From: an uncultured Clostridia bacterium
GTDB lineage: Bacteria; Bacillota; Clostridia; Christensenellales; CAG-917
Assembly (NCBI GenBank): GCA_944332995.1
Contig: CALVKR010000005.1
Span: 47,671-111,670 of the forward strand
Length of the DNA stretch: 64,000 bases
Direction: 5' to 3'
The position numbers and the translations under genes are program-made. The notes beneath the pieces were generated by a model that saw only the letters and a program-made list of their open reading frames with translations, was not told the DNA's origin and ran no database searches. Below, piece after piece: positions 1-9,485 of this stretch (position 1 is its first letter; every line of letters starts with the position of its first letter).

Positions 1-2
1 AT

Positions 3-815
3 ATAGAAGGACTTGAGTTTTTTGACAAGGTTATAGACATAGACCAACGCCCGATAGGCAGGACGCCGAGGTCTAACCCCGTGACGTATACGGGTGTGTT
101 TTCGGCAATCCGTGACCTGTTCGCATCGCTCCCCGAAGCAAAGGCGAGGGGATACAAGAGCGGAAGATTTTCCTTTAACGTGCACGGAGGCAGGTGCGAG
201 CACTGCGAGGGCGACGGTATGCTCAAGATTGAAATGCACTTTCTTCCCGATATTTACGTTCCGTGCGAGGTGTGCCACGGCAAGAGATATAACAGAGAAA
301 CGCTCGAGGTCAAGTATAAGGGCAAGTCAATAGCGGACGTTTTGGATATGACGATAGAGGAAGCGTGCGTGTTTTTTGAAAACATTCCTTCAATCAAAAA
401 GAAACTTCAGACTTTAAACGAGGTCGGGCTTTCATATATCAAACTCGGTCAGTCGTCCACCACGCTGTCGGGCGGAGAGGCGCAGAGGGTAAAACTTGCC
501 ACCGAGCTTTCTAAAAAGGTGACGGGCAAAACGCTTTACGTTTTAGACGAGCCTACGACGGGACTTCATACCCACGACGTCGCCAAGATAACGAAAATAC
601 TTCGCCGTCTTACCGAAAACGGCAACACGGTAGTGGTCATTGAGCATAATCTCGACGTCATCAAATCGGCGGACTACGTCATAGACTTAGGCCCAGAAGG
701 CGGTGACAAGGGCGGATACGTCATTGCCAAAGGCACGGTGGAAGAGGTGGCAAACTGCCCCGAGTCGCTTACGGGACAGTATCTGAAAAAGATTTTAAAC
801 GTTCAAAAAAGCTAA
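3..815 (+). CDS. uvrA: Excinuclease ABC subunit A, C-terminal part (5' end outside window)
   Basis: This is the last roughly 270 codons of UvrA, the DNA-damage-recognition ATPase of nucleotide excision repair. The frame is open from the left edge of the window, so the start lies upstream; the first visible residues ([13 protein letters not shown]) are typical of the second ABC half of UvrA. A zinc-finger module with CEHC and CEVC pairs follows, then the ABC signature [12 protein letters not shown], a Walker B segment ending in LDEPTTGLH and the H-loop VIEHN. The ORF stops with TAA at 813-815. No terminator-like hairpin is obvious just downstream. UvrA works as a dimer with UvrB in the cytoplasm. 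Identification is certain; only completeness is unknown. Confidence 0.97.
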   Translation: MEGLEFFDKVIDIDQRPIGRTPRSNPVTYTGVFSAIRDLFASLPEAKARGYKSGRFSFNVHGGRCEHCEGDGMLKIEMHFLPDIYVPCEVCHGKRYNRETLEVKYKGKSIADVLDMTIEEACVFFENIPSIKKKLQTLNEVGLSYIKLGQSSTTLSGGEAQRVKLATELSKKVTGKTLYVLDEPTTGLHTHDVAKITKILRRLTENGNTVVVIEHNLDVIKSADYVIDLGPEGGDKGGYVIAKGTVEEVANCPESLTGQYLKKILNVQKS

Positions 816-1021
816 ACGCCAAAAGGATTAAATAAAACTTAACGGTTGCTAAAGTCAAGACAAACGTGTTTGCGATAAAACGGAGCGATACAGCGTTTGC
901 GCAGGGTAAATTTACCTTCGGTTCACATTCGGTTTTAGGCTATGTTTTCAGCTTTTTTAAAGGTGAGGACTGTTTAAATAGAAGCTGTTAACTTTCAGGG
1001 AACTGCGGAGGTTTAAAATCA

Positions 1022-1050
1022 TTGATTTATAAATGCAAATCGGGTATAAT
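1022..1050 (+). promoter_or_regulatory. Sigma-A-type promoter of thyA-dfrA
   Basis: TTGATT at 1022-1027 and TATAAT at 1045-1050 are separated by 17 bp. The ATG of thyA follows 26 bp later, with a purine-rich AGGAAAGG ribosome binding site between. Confidence 0.75.
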
Positions 1051-1076
1051 GAAGCTATCAAGGAAAGGAAAAGAAT

Positions 1077-1907
1077 ATGAGTAAAGCAGATAAGATTTTT
1101 ATTGACACCTGCCGTGACATTTTGGACAACGGCGTTTGGGATACCGAGTTTGACGTTCGCCCCGTCTGGGCAGACGGCGAAAAGGCGCATACGATAAAAA
1201 AATTCGGCGTCGTCAACAGGTATAATCTCGAGGAAGAATTTCCGATAATCACGCTAAGGCAGACCTATTATAAATCGGCGATAGACGAACTTTTGTGGAT
1301 ATGGCAGAAAAAATCAAACAATGTGCACGACTTGAAAAGTCATATCTGGGACAGCTGGGCGGACGAAAACGGCTCGATAGGCAAGGCTTACGGCTATCAG
1401 CTCGGCGTCAAACACAAGTATAAAGAGGGTATGTTCGACCAAGTGGACAGAGTTTTATACGACCTTAAAAACAATCCGTCGTCAAGGCGCATTATGACCA
1501 ACATTTACACTTTTGCCGACCTCAGCGAGATGAACCTTTATCCGTGCGCATATTCCGTCACGTTTAACGTAGCCAACGGCAGACTCAACGCCATACTCAA
1601 TCAGCGTTCGCAGGATACCCTCACGGCAAACAACTGGAACGTGGTGCAATACGCTATACTCGTGCATATGTTCGCCCAGGTTTCGGGACTTAAAGCGGGA
1701 GAGCTGGTGCACGTCATTGCCGACGCTCACATATACGACAGACATATTCCGTTGGTTGAAGAAATACTCAAAAATCCGCAATACGACGCTCCGAAACTGA
1801 AGATAAACCCCGACGTCAAAAACTTTTACGATTTTACCGTCGACGACTTTGTTTTGGAAGACTATAAATTTACTCCTTTCAATAAAAAAATCGAGGTGGC
1901 AATTTAA
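1077..1907 (+). CDS. thyA: Thymidylate synthase (ThyA family)
   Basis: ThyA methylates dUMP to dTMP using methylenetetrahydrofolate, which is oxidised to dihydrofolate. The 276-residue length fits the family. The catalytic cysteine is C157 in the segment NLYPCAYSV, and the dUMP-binding RSQD stretch follows at about residue 177. The start ATG is preceded by AGGAAAGG and by a good promoter. The stop TAA overlaps the ATG of dfrA by one base (TAATG), so the two genes are translationally coupled. The pairing is functional because DfrA regenerates the dihydrofolate made here. Confidence 0.97.
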   Translation: MSKADKIFIDTCRDILDNGVWDTEFDVRPVWADGEKAHTIKKFGVVNRYNLEEEFPIITLRQTYYKSAIDELLWIWQKKSNNVHDLKSHIWDSWADENGSIGKAYGYQLGVKHKYKEGMFDQVDRVLYDLKNNPSSRRIMTNIYTFADLSEMNLYPCAYSVTFNVANGRLNAILNQRSQDTLTANNWNVVQYAILVHMFAQVSGLKAGELVHVIADAHIYDRHIPLVEEILKNPQYDAPKLKINPDVKNFYDFTVDDFVLEDYKFTPFNKKIEVAI

Positions 1908-2410
1908 TGAAAGCTATTGTTTGCGTGGATAAAAATTGGGGGATAGGTAAAAACAACGACCTGCTCTTTCACTTCAAAGAGGATATGCGCCACTTTAAGG
2001 AGCATACTTTGGGCAACGTCGTCGTTATGGGCTCGAATACGCTCATTTCCTTTCCCGACTCCAAACCGCTTCCCGACAGGACAAATGTAGTCTTGTGGCC
2101 GGGCGGAAGCAGAAAAGACGTCGTGTTATGTCAAAGCCTCGATGAAATTTTTGATACGTTAAAAAATTATGACGATGAAAAAATCTACATAGTGGGCGGT
2201 GCGATGTTTTATAAAACAATGCTTGACTATTGCTCTGAAGTTATAGTCACCAAAGTCGATGCCGACGGAGAGGCACAGGTTTTCTTTGAAAATCTCGATA
2301 AAAAAGAGGATTGGGCAGTGTCGGACGAGAGCGAGCCCATGACAGCCGAGTGCGGATTAAACTACCGTTTTATCACATATAAAAACTCGCTCGTCAAAAA
2401 TATGCCGTAA
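1907..2410 (+). CDS. dfrA: Dihydrofolate reductase
   Basis: DfrA reduces dihydrofolate to tetrahydrofolate with NADPH, closing the thymidylate cycle started by the overlapping upstream thyA. The protein has 167 residues, normal for the family. The N-terminal WGIGKNND loop corresponds to the Met20 loop, D26 in KEDMRHFK is in the position of the catalytic acid, VVVMGS is the cofactor-binding strand, and YIVGGAMFY carries the conserved GG pair. The reading frame begins at the ATG that overlaps the thyA stop. A minisatellite and then the convergent groL terminator follow. Confidence 0.95.
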   Translation: MKAIVCVDKNWGIGKNNDLLFHFKEDMRHFKEHTLGNVVVMGSNTLISFPDSKPLPDRTNVVLWPGGSRKDVVLCQSLDEIFDTLKNYDDEKIYIVGGAMFYKTMLDYCSEVIVTKVDADGEAQVFFENLDKKEDWAVSDESEPMTAECGLNYRFITYKNSLVKNMP

Positions 2411-2495
2411 AGCCTGACGTTTTGCATGTCGCACCGAGGGGAATTTAATGCATGCAGGAAAAAGGTTTGAGCAAAACGGATTGGGTATAAGTAAA

Positions 2496-2674
2496 ATAAG
2501 ATACAGTAGATAAGATATAAATCAATAAGTTGCAAATCAATAAGATATAAGTCGATAAGATACAAATCGGTAAGATACAAATCGGTAAGATACAAATCGG
2601 TAAGATACAAATCAACAAGTTGTAAATCAATAAGATATAAGTCGATAAGATATAAGTCAATAGGATATAAGCCT
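2496..2674. repeat. 15-bp tandem repeat (about 11 units) between dfrA and groL
   Basis: Eleven consecutive 15-bp units run from 2510 to 2674 (consensus ATAAGATAYAAATCR), with a partial unit from 2496. Individual units differ by one to four substitutions; three adjacent units are GTAAGATACAAATCG. Because 15 is divisible by 3, both strands give open, repetitive frames. These frames encode only Leu/Ile/Tyr-rich low-complexity peptides with no start context, so I do not call them genes. Confidence 0.9.
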
Positions 2675-2687
2675 TAAAGACAAATAA

Positions 2688-2716
2688 AAAAGCCATCTTG
2701 CGATGGCTTTTTGTTT
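2688..2716 (-). terminator. Rho-independent terminator of groES-groL
   Basis: On the minus strand a stem of AGCCATC with GATGGCT is followed by a run of T. It lies 35 bp past the groL stop. A run of T on the other side means it may also stop plus-strand transcripts from thyA-dfrA. Confidence 0.8.
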
Positions 2717-2750
2717 TGCCTTTAAGGCTTTATTTTCCGTAAACGGGATA

Positions 2751-4391
<1,641 letters not shown>

Positions 4392-4676
4392 TTATTCAAC
4401 GATTGCCAAAATGTCGCTTTGGCGAACGATGGTAACTTGTTGGTCGTCGATTTTAAAATCGCTTCCCGAATATTTAGAGTAGAGGATTTTGTCTCCTACT
4501 TTAACTTGCATCTTTGTTTCAATGCCGTCGACGTTACCGCCGGGACCTACGGCTATAACTTCGGCAAGCTGGGGTTTCTCCTGTGCCGCCGAGGGTAAAA
4601 CAATGCCGCTCGCCGTTTTTTCGGCGCTGTCGATTGCTTTTAAAACAACTCTGTCAAAAAGTGGTTTGATTGTCAT
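4392..4676 (-). CDS. groES: Co-chaperonin GroES (10 kDa)
   Basis: GroES caps the GroEL ring. I place the start at the ATG at 4674-4676 (MTIKPLFDRVVLK), giving 94 residues. This is the usual length, and a GGAGG ribosome binding site lies 7 nt upstream. A longer frame beginning at 4742 would add a non-homologous extension that overlaps the promoter. The mobile loop (TASGIVLPSAAQEKPQ) and the C-terminal strand are present. The first gene of the operon, it is transcribed from a near-consensus sigma-A promoter. Confidence 0.96.
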   Translation of the reverse strand: MTIKPLFDRVVLKAIDSAEKTASGIVLPSAAQEKPQLAEVIAVGPGGNVDGIETKMQVKVGDKILYSKYSGSDFKIDDQQVTIVRQSDILAIVE

Positions 4677-4710
4677 TTTTTTGCCTCCATAGCTTTTATT
4701 AACGATAATG

Positions 4711-4739
4711 ATTATATCCGCATTGCTAATTTTTGTCAA
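4711..4739 (-). promoter_or_regulatory. Consensus sigma-A promoter of groESL
   Basis: On the minus strand TTGACA (4734-4739) and TATAAT (4711-4716) are both perfect and 17 bp apart. I looked for a CIRCE element (TTAGCACTC inverted repeat) and found none. A weak imperfect repeat (TTAGCAATG with CATTATCGTTAA) spans the -10 box but is too diverged to call. Confidence 0.85.
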
Positions 4740-4841
4740 CACTTTTGCGACAAAAAATATATAAATTTTTGCTCAAATTTTGACATTTTTTTCAATATGC
4801 GAAACTTTTGAGGCTGAGAGGCGGTGTGACAAACTTTTGAC

Positions 4842-4869
4842 TTGAAAAAATCGTTTTTTGTGCTATAAT
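4842..4869 (+). promoter_or_regulatory. Sigma-A-type promoter of the dCMP deaminase gene
   Basis: TTGAAA at 4842-4847, 16-bp spacer, TATAAT at 4864-4869. The gene starts 29 bp further, behind a GAGG ribosome binding site. Confidence 0.7.
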
Positions 4870-4898
4870 TGATTTAACAATCAAAGAGGTTTTACTTT

Positions 4899-5348
4899 AT
4901 GGATAAATGGGATAAGAGATTTATGGAAGTCGCCAACCTTGTTTCCACCTGGTCGAGCTGTTACAGAAGCGGCAGGCAGGTGGGCGCAGTCATCGTAAAA
5001 GATAAGCGCATTCTTACAACGGGATATAACGGCGCTCCGTCCGGCGTTTTTAACTGCCGAGACAAGCAAGAGTGTTTAAGAGACGTGCTAAAGATAGAAT
5101 CCGGCACGAGGGCAGAGCTTTGCTATGCCGTGCACGCCGAACAAAACGCTATCGTTCAGGCGGCAAAACTTGGAATAAGCGTCGACGGCGCAACTATTTA
5201 CGTTACGCATCAACCTTGCTCTATCTGCACCAAGCTCATTATAAATTCGGGAATAAAAAGGATAGTCTATCTGCACCCGTATCCCGATGAATTTTCTTTA
5301 AAGCTTATCGATGAAGCAAAGATATCGCTTGAGCAGTTTGAGGAGTAA
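4899..5348 (+). CDS. dCMP/deoxycytidylate deaminase (ComEB-like)
   Basis: This cytidine/deoxycytidylate deaminase family enzyme most likely converts dCMP to dUMP, the substrate of the nearby ThyA. The 149-residue protein has the zinc-binding signature: HAEQNAI (zinc His and catalytic Glu) and PCSICTKLI (two zinc cysteines). The N-terminal WDKRFMEVANLVSTWS and the GYNGAPSG stretch are typical of the dCMP deaminase subfamily. It has its own promoter and a GAGG site before the ATG. A hairpin terminator follows. Other substrates within the superfamily cannot be excluded, but the motif set and the thyA-dfrA context favour dCMP. Confidence 0.88.
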   Translation: MDKWDKRFMEVANLVSTWSSCYRSGRQVGAVIVKDKRILTTGYNGAPSGVFNCRDKQECLRDVLKIESGTRAELCYAVHAEQNAIVQAAKLGISVDGATIYVTHQPCSICTKLIINSGIKRIVYLHPYPDEFSLKLIDEAKISLEQFEE

Positions 5349-5412
5349 AAGAGGAGCGGAAAGCGAATAAGATTAAAGCTTTGCACTTTCGGTCATATCG
5401 TTTTTTATTTTT

Positions 5413-5437
5413 TTAAGCCCTGACCGGGCTTTTTAAT
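5413..5437 (+). terminator. Rho-independent terminator after the dCMP deaminase gene
   Basis: Stem AAGCCC (5415-5420) with GGGCTT (5426-5431), loop TGACC, followed by TTTT. Confidence 0.75.
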
Positions 5438-5732
5438 TTTTAGGCATTTTTCCCTTTTGGAATTTTCTGTTTCAGGGCGTAATAAGTTTACTGAAGGGTT
5501 TAAATTGCGCCCGGATTTTATCCTGAATATTTATATGATTTTTCTTTCGCTTTTTCGGCTTTAAAGCCTGAATAAAAAGATTTTGGCGTTTGACTCATTC
5601 GACATATTTGCATATATAAATATGGCAATGTTTTTATATGTGAAAGCGTCGATTTTAGAATAGTTATATACTTTTTTTACAAAAAACGACAAAACAGCGC
5701 ATTTTTTTCGGACGGATAAAATAAGCTATACC
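5438..5732. other. AT-rich intergenic DNA, no gene seen
   Basis: This is the rest of a 384-bp gap. It contains poly-T and poly-A tracts and no ORF with coding character or recognisable RNA. A TAAAAT at 5717-5722 could be the -10 box of the following gene, but no matching -35 is visible. Confidence 0.5.
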
Positions 5733-6395
5733 ATGAAAAAAAATAAAAAGGGGATTATCGGCGTTATCGTCATAGCGCTTTGTTTTATAGTGACCGTTTC
5801 CGTGGTGGTGCTATACGGCGGAAAGGTTTCTGCGAGCGGACTGTGGAATACGACTTCGTATTATCTGCTTTCAATGGAATCGTTTGACAATCTATCGCTT
5901 GCCCGTGAAGCCGCATTCGTAAATAGGGATATGGGCGGCGCAGGATACGTTTTGAAATATGGAGATAAATATAAACTTATCGCCGCCGTATACGACAGTA
6001 AAGCGGACGCCGAAAAGGTGGCAGGCAAGCAGGAGAACGGGTGCGAGATAATAGAGACGAGAGTGCAGTCTTTTTCCGGACTTAAAGATTGGCACTCCGA
6101 CGGCTTTAAAGCACTAAGTATTGTTTCGGAAAGCTATGCAAAACTCGCCGAGGCGATAGAGGATATAGTTTCGGAAAAACTGACAAATGAAGCAAAATAC
6201 AAACAGGCAATGCTTGCGCTCGGCAATGCGGCTGCGATAAAACAGGATTTTGCCCCTTCAGACGAGGAAAGCGAGGCGTTTTACGGAAAACTGACCGCAG
6301 CCGTGGCGTATCTTTCAAATCTTACGGAAAGCGAGCTGACCGTTGCGGATTTCCGTTTTGCCCAAGTGGCGGTGGTGACTTTGTTTTGTGCGTGA
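5733..6395 (+). CDS. Membrane-anchored SPOR-like domain protein, function unknown
   Basis: This 220-residue protein begins with a lysine-rich tip and one hydrophobic segment (residues about 8-28), so it is probably a single-pass protein facing outward. Residues about 42-105 (YYLLSMESFDNLSLAREAAF through the YKLIAAVYDSKADAEKV stretch) resemble a SPOR domain, which in other proteins binds denuded septal peptidoglycan. The remaining alpha-helical part has no recognised fold. No Shine-Dalgarno sequence precedes the ATG. It sits just upstream of dnaX without an intervening terminator, but dnaX has its own promoter. A role in division or sporulation is inference from the SPOR-like region only. Confidence 0.65.
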   Translation: MKKNKKGIIGVIVIALCFIVTVSVVVLYGGKVSASGLWNTTSYYLLSMESFDNLSLAREAAFVNRDMGGAGYVLKYGDKYKLIAAVYDSKADAEKVAGKQENGCEIIETRVQSFSGLKDWHSDGFKALSIVSESYAKLAEAIEDIVSEKLTNEAKYKQAMLALGNAAAIKQDFAPSDEESEAFYGKLTAAVAYLSNLTESELTVADFRFAQVAVVTLFCA

Positions 6396-6400
6396 TTTTC

Positions 6401-6429
6401 TTGATTTTGTTTAATTTTTGAATTATAAT
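6401..6429 (+). promoter_or_regulatory. dnaX promoter predicting a leaderless mRNA
   Basis: TTGATT at 6401-6406, 17-bp spacer, TATAAT at 6424-6429. Only 6 nt separate the -10 box from the dnaX ATG at 6436, so transcription should begin at or next to the A of the start codon. No Shine-Dalgarno sequence is present. Confidence 0.7.
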
Positions 6430-6435
6430 AATGCC

Positions 6436-7989
6436 ATGGCTTATACATCGCTTTACAGAAGATTCCGTCCGGATACATTCGATAAGGTCATCGGACAGGA
6501 ACACATAGTCAAGACGTTAAAAAATCAGATAATCAATCACGCCGTGTCGCACGCCTATCTCTTTTGCGGAACGAGAGGAACGGGTAAAACCTCCGTTGCC
6601 AAGATTTTGGCGAGAGCGGTAAACTGTCTTGAACCTGTCGGCGGTTCGCCGTGCGGAAAATGCGAAAGCTGTATGGAGATGAAGCTGTCCACAAATTTTG
6701 ACGTGCTCGAAATCGACGCCGCATCAAACAACAGCGTGGACCAGATAAGAGAATTGACGGAAAAAGTTCAGTTTGCGCCTACAAGGGAAAACGGATATAA
6801 AGTTTATATAATAGACGAAGTGCATATGCTCTCCAAAAGCGCATTCAACGCACTTTTAAAAACTTTGGAAGAGCCTCCGCTTCATGCGATATTCATTTTA
6901 TGCACGACGGAAGTGCATCAGATTCCGCAGACTATTCTGTCAAGGTGTTTGCGTTTCGATTTCAGACTTATTCCCACAAAAAAACTCGTAGACCATTTAA
7001 AGAGCGTATATAAAGCCGTCGGAGCAAAATACGAGGAAGACGCCTTGATGCTCATCGCTCAGGCAGGGGCAGGCAGCGTCAGAGATACGTTGAGTATTGC
7101 CGATATGTGCCTTAGCTATTGCTCGGACAACGTGACATACAGCGGCGTGCTCGAGGTTTTGGGGCAGAGCGACCCTAAGAGCATTCTGTCGCTTACCGGT
7201 GATATCTTGACGCAGAACACTGCCTCCGCTTTAGAGAAGGTAGCCAAAATCTGCGACAGCGGAAAGAGCGTGCAGGTTCTCGCCTCAAACATAGCGGAAA
7301 ATATCAGAAACCTGCTTTTCATAAAAAAATGCCCCACCGCAAATAAGTATATCGGTATGCCTGCCGATATTTTCGAGGAAGCGGATAAATTGCAAAAGAA
7401 GATAGATACCGCAAAGCTGCTTGCCGCACTCGAGATATTCACCTCGCTCGAGGGAGAATTCAGATACACGTCGCAGGCAAGAATCATTTTTGAAGCGGCA
7501 GTCGTTAAAGCGGCTTTGACGGAAGCGGAGCAAAACGCTCCCGCACCTCAGAAGAATCTTTCTGTGCCCAAAGTCGCACCCAAAGAGACGGCAAAGGTGG
7601 AGGGCGTCATAGAGCCCAAGCCTAAAGCTCAGGTCAAAAAAGAGGACGCACCCAAGCCCGACGCAAGAGCGCTAAAAATCTGGAGCGACGTTATTGCCGC
7701 CGTGGCGAACGACAGCGAAATGAGCCTGAAAGGGGAATACGACAGCTTTTTAAAGTTTGCCGTATCCGACGGCGAACCGTTTGTCGAAAACGATAAACTC
7801 GTAGTATATTTTGCAGACGGTCAGCCGTTTATCATTGTCGATAAGCCGGAGAACAAGGCTTTGATAAAGAAAATAGTGTCGGATCTTTCAGGGCTCGAAT
7901 TTGTCGCCAAAAAGAAGCTGGTGCTGGGCGACGACAATACAAAGAGTTATCTCATATCTTTGTTTGACAGCGATTTAAAAATAAAATAG
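6436..7989 (+). CDS. dnaX: DNA polymerase III subunit gamma/tau
   Basis: DnaX is the ATPase of the clamp loader that places the sliding clamp on DNA and links polymerase cores. I take the ATG at 6436 (MAYTSLYRRFRPDTF), a universally conserved DnaX N-terminus, rather than the in-frame TTG at 6418. The protein has 517 residues. It shows Walker A GTRGTGKT (45-52), a zinc module with C64, C73, C76 and C79, the DEVHML Walker B region and SRC sensor residues (LSRCLRFDF). A charged, proline-rich linker at about residues 375-415 precedes a C-terminal domain. The gene heads a dnaX, ybaB, recR group conserved across Bacillota. The start lacks a ribosome binding site. Confidence 0.96.
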   Translation: MAYTSLYRRFRPDTFDKVIGQEHIVKTLKNQIINHAVSHAYLFCGTRGTGKTSVAKILARAVNCLEPVGGSPCGKCESCMEMKLSTNFDVLEIDAASNNSVDQIRELTEKVQFAPTRENGYKVYIIDEVHMLSKSAFNALLKTLEEPPLHAIFILCTTEVHQIPQTILSRCLRFDFRLIPTKKLVDHLKSVYKAVGAKYEEDALMLIAQAGAGSVRDTLSIADMCLSYCSDNVTYSGVLEVLGQSDPKSILSLTGDILTQNTASALEKVAKICDSGKSVQVLASNIAENIRNLLFIKKCPTANKYIGMPADIFEEADKLQKKIDTAKLLAALEIFTSLEGEFRYTSQARIIFEAAVVKAALTEAEQNAPAPQKNLSVPKVAPKETAKVEGVIEPKPKAQVKKEDAPKPDARALKIWSDVIAAVANDSEMSLKGEYDSFLKFAVSDGEPFVENDKLVVYFADGQPFIIVDKPENKALIKKIVSDLSGLEFVAKKKLVLGDDNTKSYLISLFDSDLKIK

Positions 7990-8380
7990 TAAAGTGCCTA
8001 AGTCAAGGCGTTTTATTTTGACGGCTTGTTTATATAGAATATATCGGGCAATAATAATACCGTTTTACGGTCGTTTTAGAGAGATAAACGAAAGCAATAT
8101 TAGTAAAGTCGATATAAATAAAATCGATATAAATAATATAAACGAAATCGATATATAAAAGTGATATATAAAAGTTATACAAATAAAATCAATTTATAAA
8201 AGCGATATATATAAAAGCGATATAAAAGGAATCGATATATAAAAGCGATATGGAAAAGCTATACAAATAAAATCGATAATAAAGAAATTGAAATATATAA
8301 AGCAATATATAAAATTCAAATAAAATCAAAATTTAAAAACCGAATTACGGTATAACCGATAAACGGTAAAGGAGAATTGT
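7990..8380. other. AT-rich intergenic DNA between dnaX and ybaB
   Basis: This 391-bp gap separates two genes that are usually close together. No RNA gene was recognised; in particular no signal-recognition-particle RNA, which lies near dnaX in Bacillus, could be seen. Most of it is the degenerate repeat listed separately. Confidence 0.5.
8105..8310. repeat. Degenerate AT-rich repeat built on CGATATATAAAAG
   Basis: The motif (A)TCGATATATAAAAG and variants (AAAGCGATATATA, AAATCGATATAAAT, AAAGTGATATATA) recurs about ten times with irregular 12-20-bp spacing. Two near copies of a longer block ending in TATACAAATAAAATC occur near 8172-8190 and 8259-8277. Similar in style to the 15-bp minisatellite after dfrA but far less regular. 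Confidence 0.6.
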
Positions 8381-8710
8381 ATGGGAAACTTTGGTGGATT
8401 CGGCGGCGGTAACATGGGTCAGCTTATGAAGCAGGCGCAGGCTATGCAAAGACAGTTGAAGGAAGCGCAGCAAAAGCTTGCCGAGGAAGAAGTGGTCGGC
8501 ACCGCAGGCGGCGGTATGGTCGAAGTTACTATGAAGGGCAACAAAACTTTGGTGGGAATTTCAATTAAACCCGAAGCGGTCGATCCCGAGGACGTCGAAA
8601 TGCTCGAAGATTTAGTCGTTGCGGCATTCAACGAGGCTATTGCCAAAGCGGAAGAACTTTCAAACACGCTCTTAGGACCTATGGCGGGAGCGGCAGGCGG
8701 ATTGTTTTAA
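8381..8710 (+). CDS. YbaB/EbfC family nucleoid-associated protein
   Basis: YbaB/EbfC proteins are small dimeric DNA-binding proteins associated with the nucleoid and with RecR. This one has the usual 109 residues: a glycine-rich N-terminus ([12 protein letters not shown]), a helix with the conserved [18 protein letters not shown] pattern, a central [12 protein letters not shown] strand and the [13 protein letters not shown] helix. An AAAGGAGA ribosome binding site precedes the ATG. recR begins three bases after the stop, so the pair is probably co-translated. The exact cellular role is not settled in the family. Confidence 0.93.
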   Translation: MGNFGGFGGGNMGQLMKQAQAMQRQLKEAQQKLAEEEVVGTAGGGMVEVTMKGNKTLVGISIKPEAVDPEDVEMLEDLVVAAFNEAIAKAEELSNTLLGPMAGAAGGLF

Positions 8711-8713
8711 TTT

Positions 8714-9298
8714 ATGAATTACGTTAAACCTTTATCTAAACTTATCGCCGAACTTACCAAGCTCCCGGGTGTGGGCGAAAAGACGGCGGCAAGATACGCA
8801 TATTCCATTTTAAACTATTCCGACGAGGACGTCACGGCGCTCGTTTCGGCTATAGAGGACGTCAAAAAGAGCGTGCATTTTTGCAAAATCTGCGGAAACT
8901 TTACCGAAAACGAGGTCTGCGATATCTGCCTTACGAGGGACAAAAAGACTATATGCGTGGTAAAAGAGCCGAAAGACGTTCTTGCGCTCGAAAAAGTAAA
9001 AGGGTATAAGGGAGTTTATCACATTCTTCACGGAGTTATCTCGCCTATGGACCATATAGGCCCTAACGACATAAGGATAAAGGAACTTTTGTCAAGGCTC
9101 GACGGCGTGCAGGAAGTGATACTTGCCACAAACCCCGACGTGGAGGGCGAGGCGACGGCAATGTATATAGCGTCGCTCATAAAGCCACTCGGCATAAAAT
9201 GCACGAGGATAGCGAGAGGTCTTCCCGAAGGCAGCGTCATAGAGTATGCCGACGAGAACACTCTTTCACAAGCCTTGAAACTGAGGGTGGAACTTTAG
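8714..9298 (+). CDS. recR: Recombination protein RecR
   Basis: RecR works with RecF and RecO in loading RecA at single-strand gaps. The 194-residue protein has the helix-hairpin-helix [13 protein letters not shown], a C4 zinc finger (C57, C60, C69, C72) and a Toprim domain containing [10 protein letters not shown] and [11 protein letters not shown]. The start ATG lies three bases after the ybaB stop without its own clear ribosome binding site, suggesting coupling to ybaB. Length and motif order are standard. Confidence 0.96.
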   Translation: MNYVKPLSKLIAELTKLPGVGEKTAARYAYSILNYSDEDVTALVSAIEDVKKSVHFCKICGNFTENEVCDICLTRDKKTICVVKEPKDVLALEKVKGYKGVYHILHGVISPMDHIGPNDIRIKELLSRLDGVQEVILATNPDVEGEATAMYIASLIKPLGIKCTRIARGLPEGSVIEYADENTLSQALKLRVEL

Positions 9299-9394
9299 TT
9301 TTTACTGCGGTTTAGTGTAGTTTATATTAGACTAAGCACAACTCAAATAAGGCAAATTGTAAAAGCAATCGGCTATATATTGTAAAAAAACGTT

Positions 9395-9436
9395 GTAAAA
9401 AAATGGCTGACCGTTTCGGTCAGCCGTTTTATTTGT
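9395..9436. terminator. Bidirectional terminator between recR and potD
   Basis: A 9-bp stem GGCTGACCG (9405-9413) with CGGTCAGCC (9417-9425) is flanked by a run of A on the left and TTTTATTT on the right. It can therefore serve recR on the plus strand and the pot operon on the minus strand. Confidence 0.8.
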
Positions 9437-9485
9437 CCAACGTGCGAGCATATATAGCAAAACTTTATTTGCATTATTTGTCGCT

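Noticed and set aside
2362..2696. Minus-strand ORFs of 82 and 83 codons rich in Leu, Ile and Tyr
   Set aside because: They are translations of the 15-bp minisatellite with no start context or coding character.
4683..4740. A CIRCE-like repeat upstream of groES
   Set aside because: Only fragments (TTAGC...GTTAA) match; the core half-sites are not present.
7628..7640. A run of six A in dnaX near the linker, as a programmed frameshift site for a gamma form
   Set aside because: The run is preceded by C, so it is not the A-AAA-AAG type slippery heptamer, and the -1 frame has no early stop that would create a short gamma product.
7990..8380. A signal-recognition-particle RNA gene near dnaX
   Set aside because: The conserved GNAR-tetraloop hairpin region could not be recognised in this AT-rich gap or upstream of dnaX.
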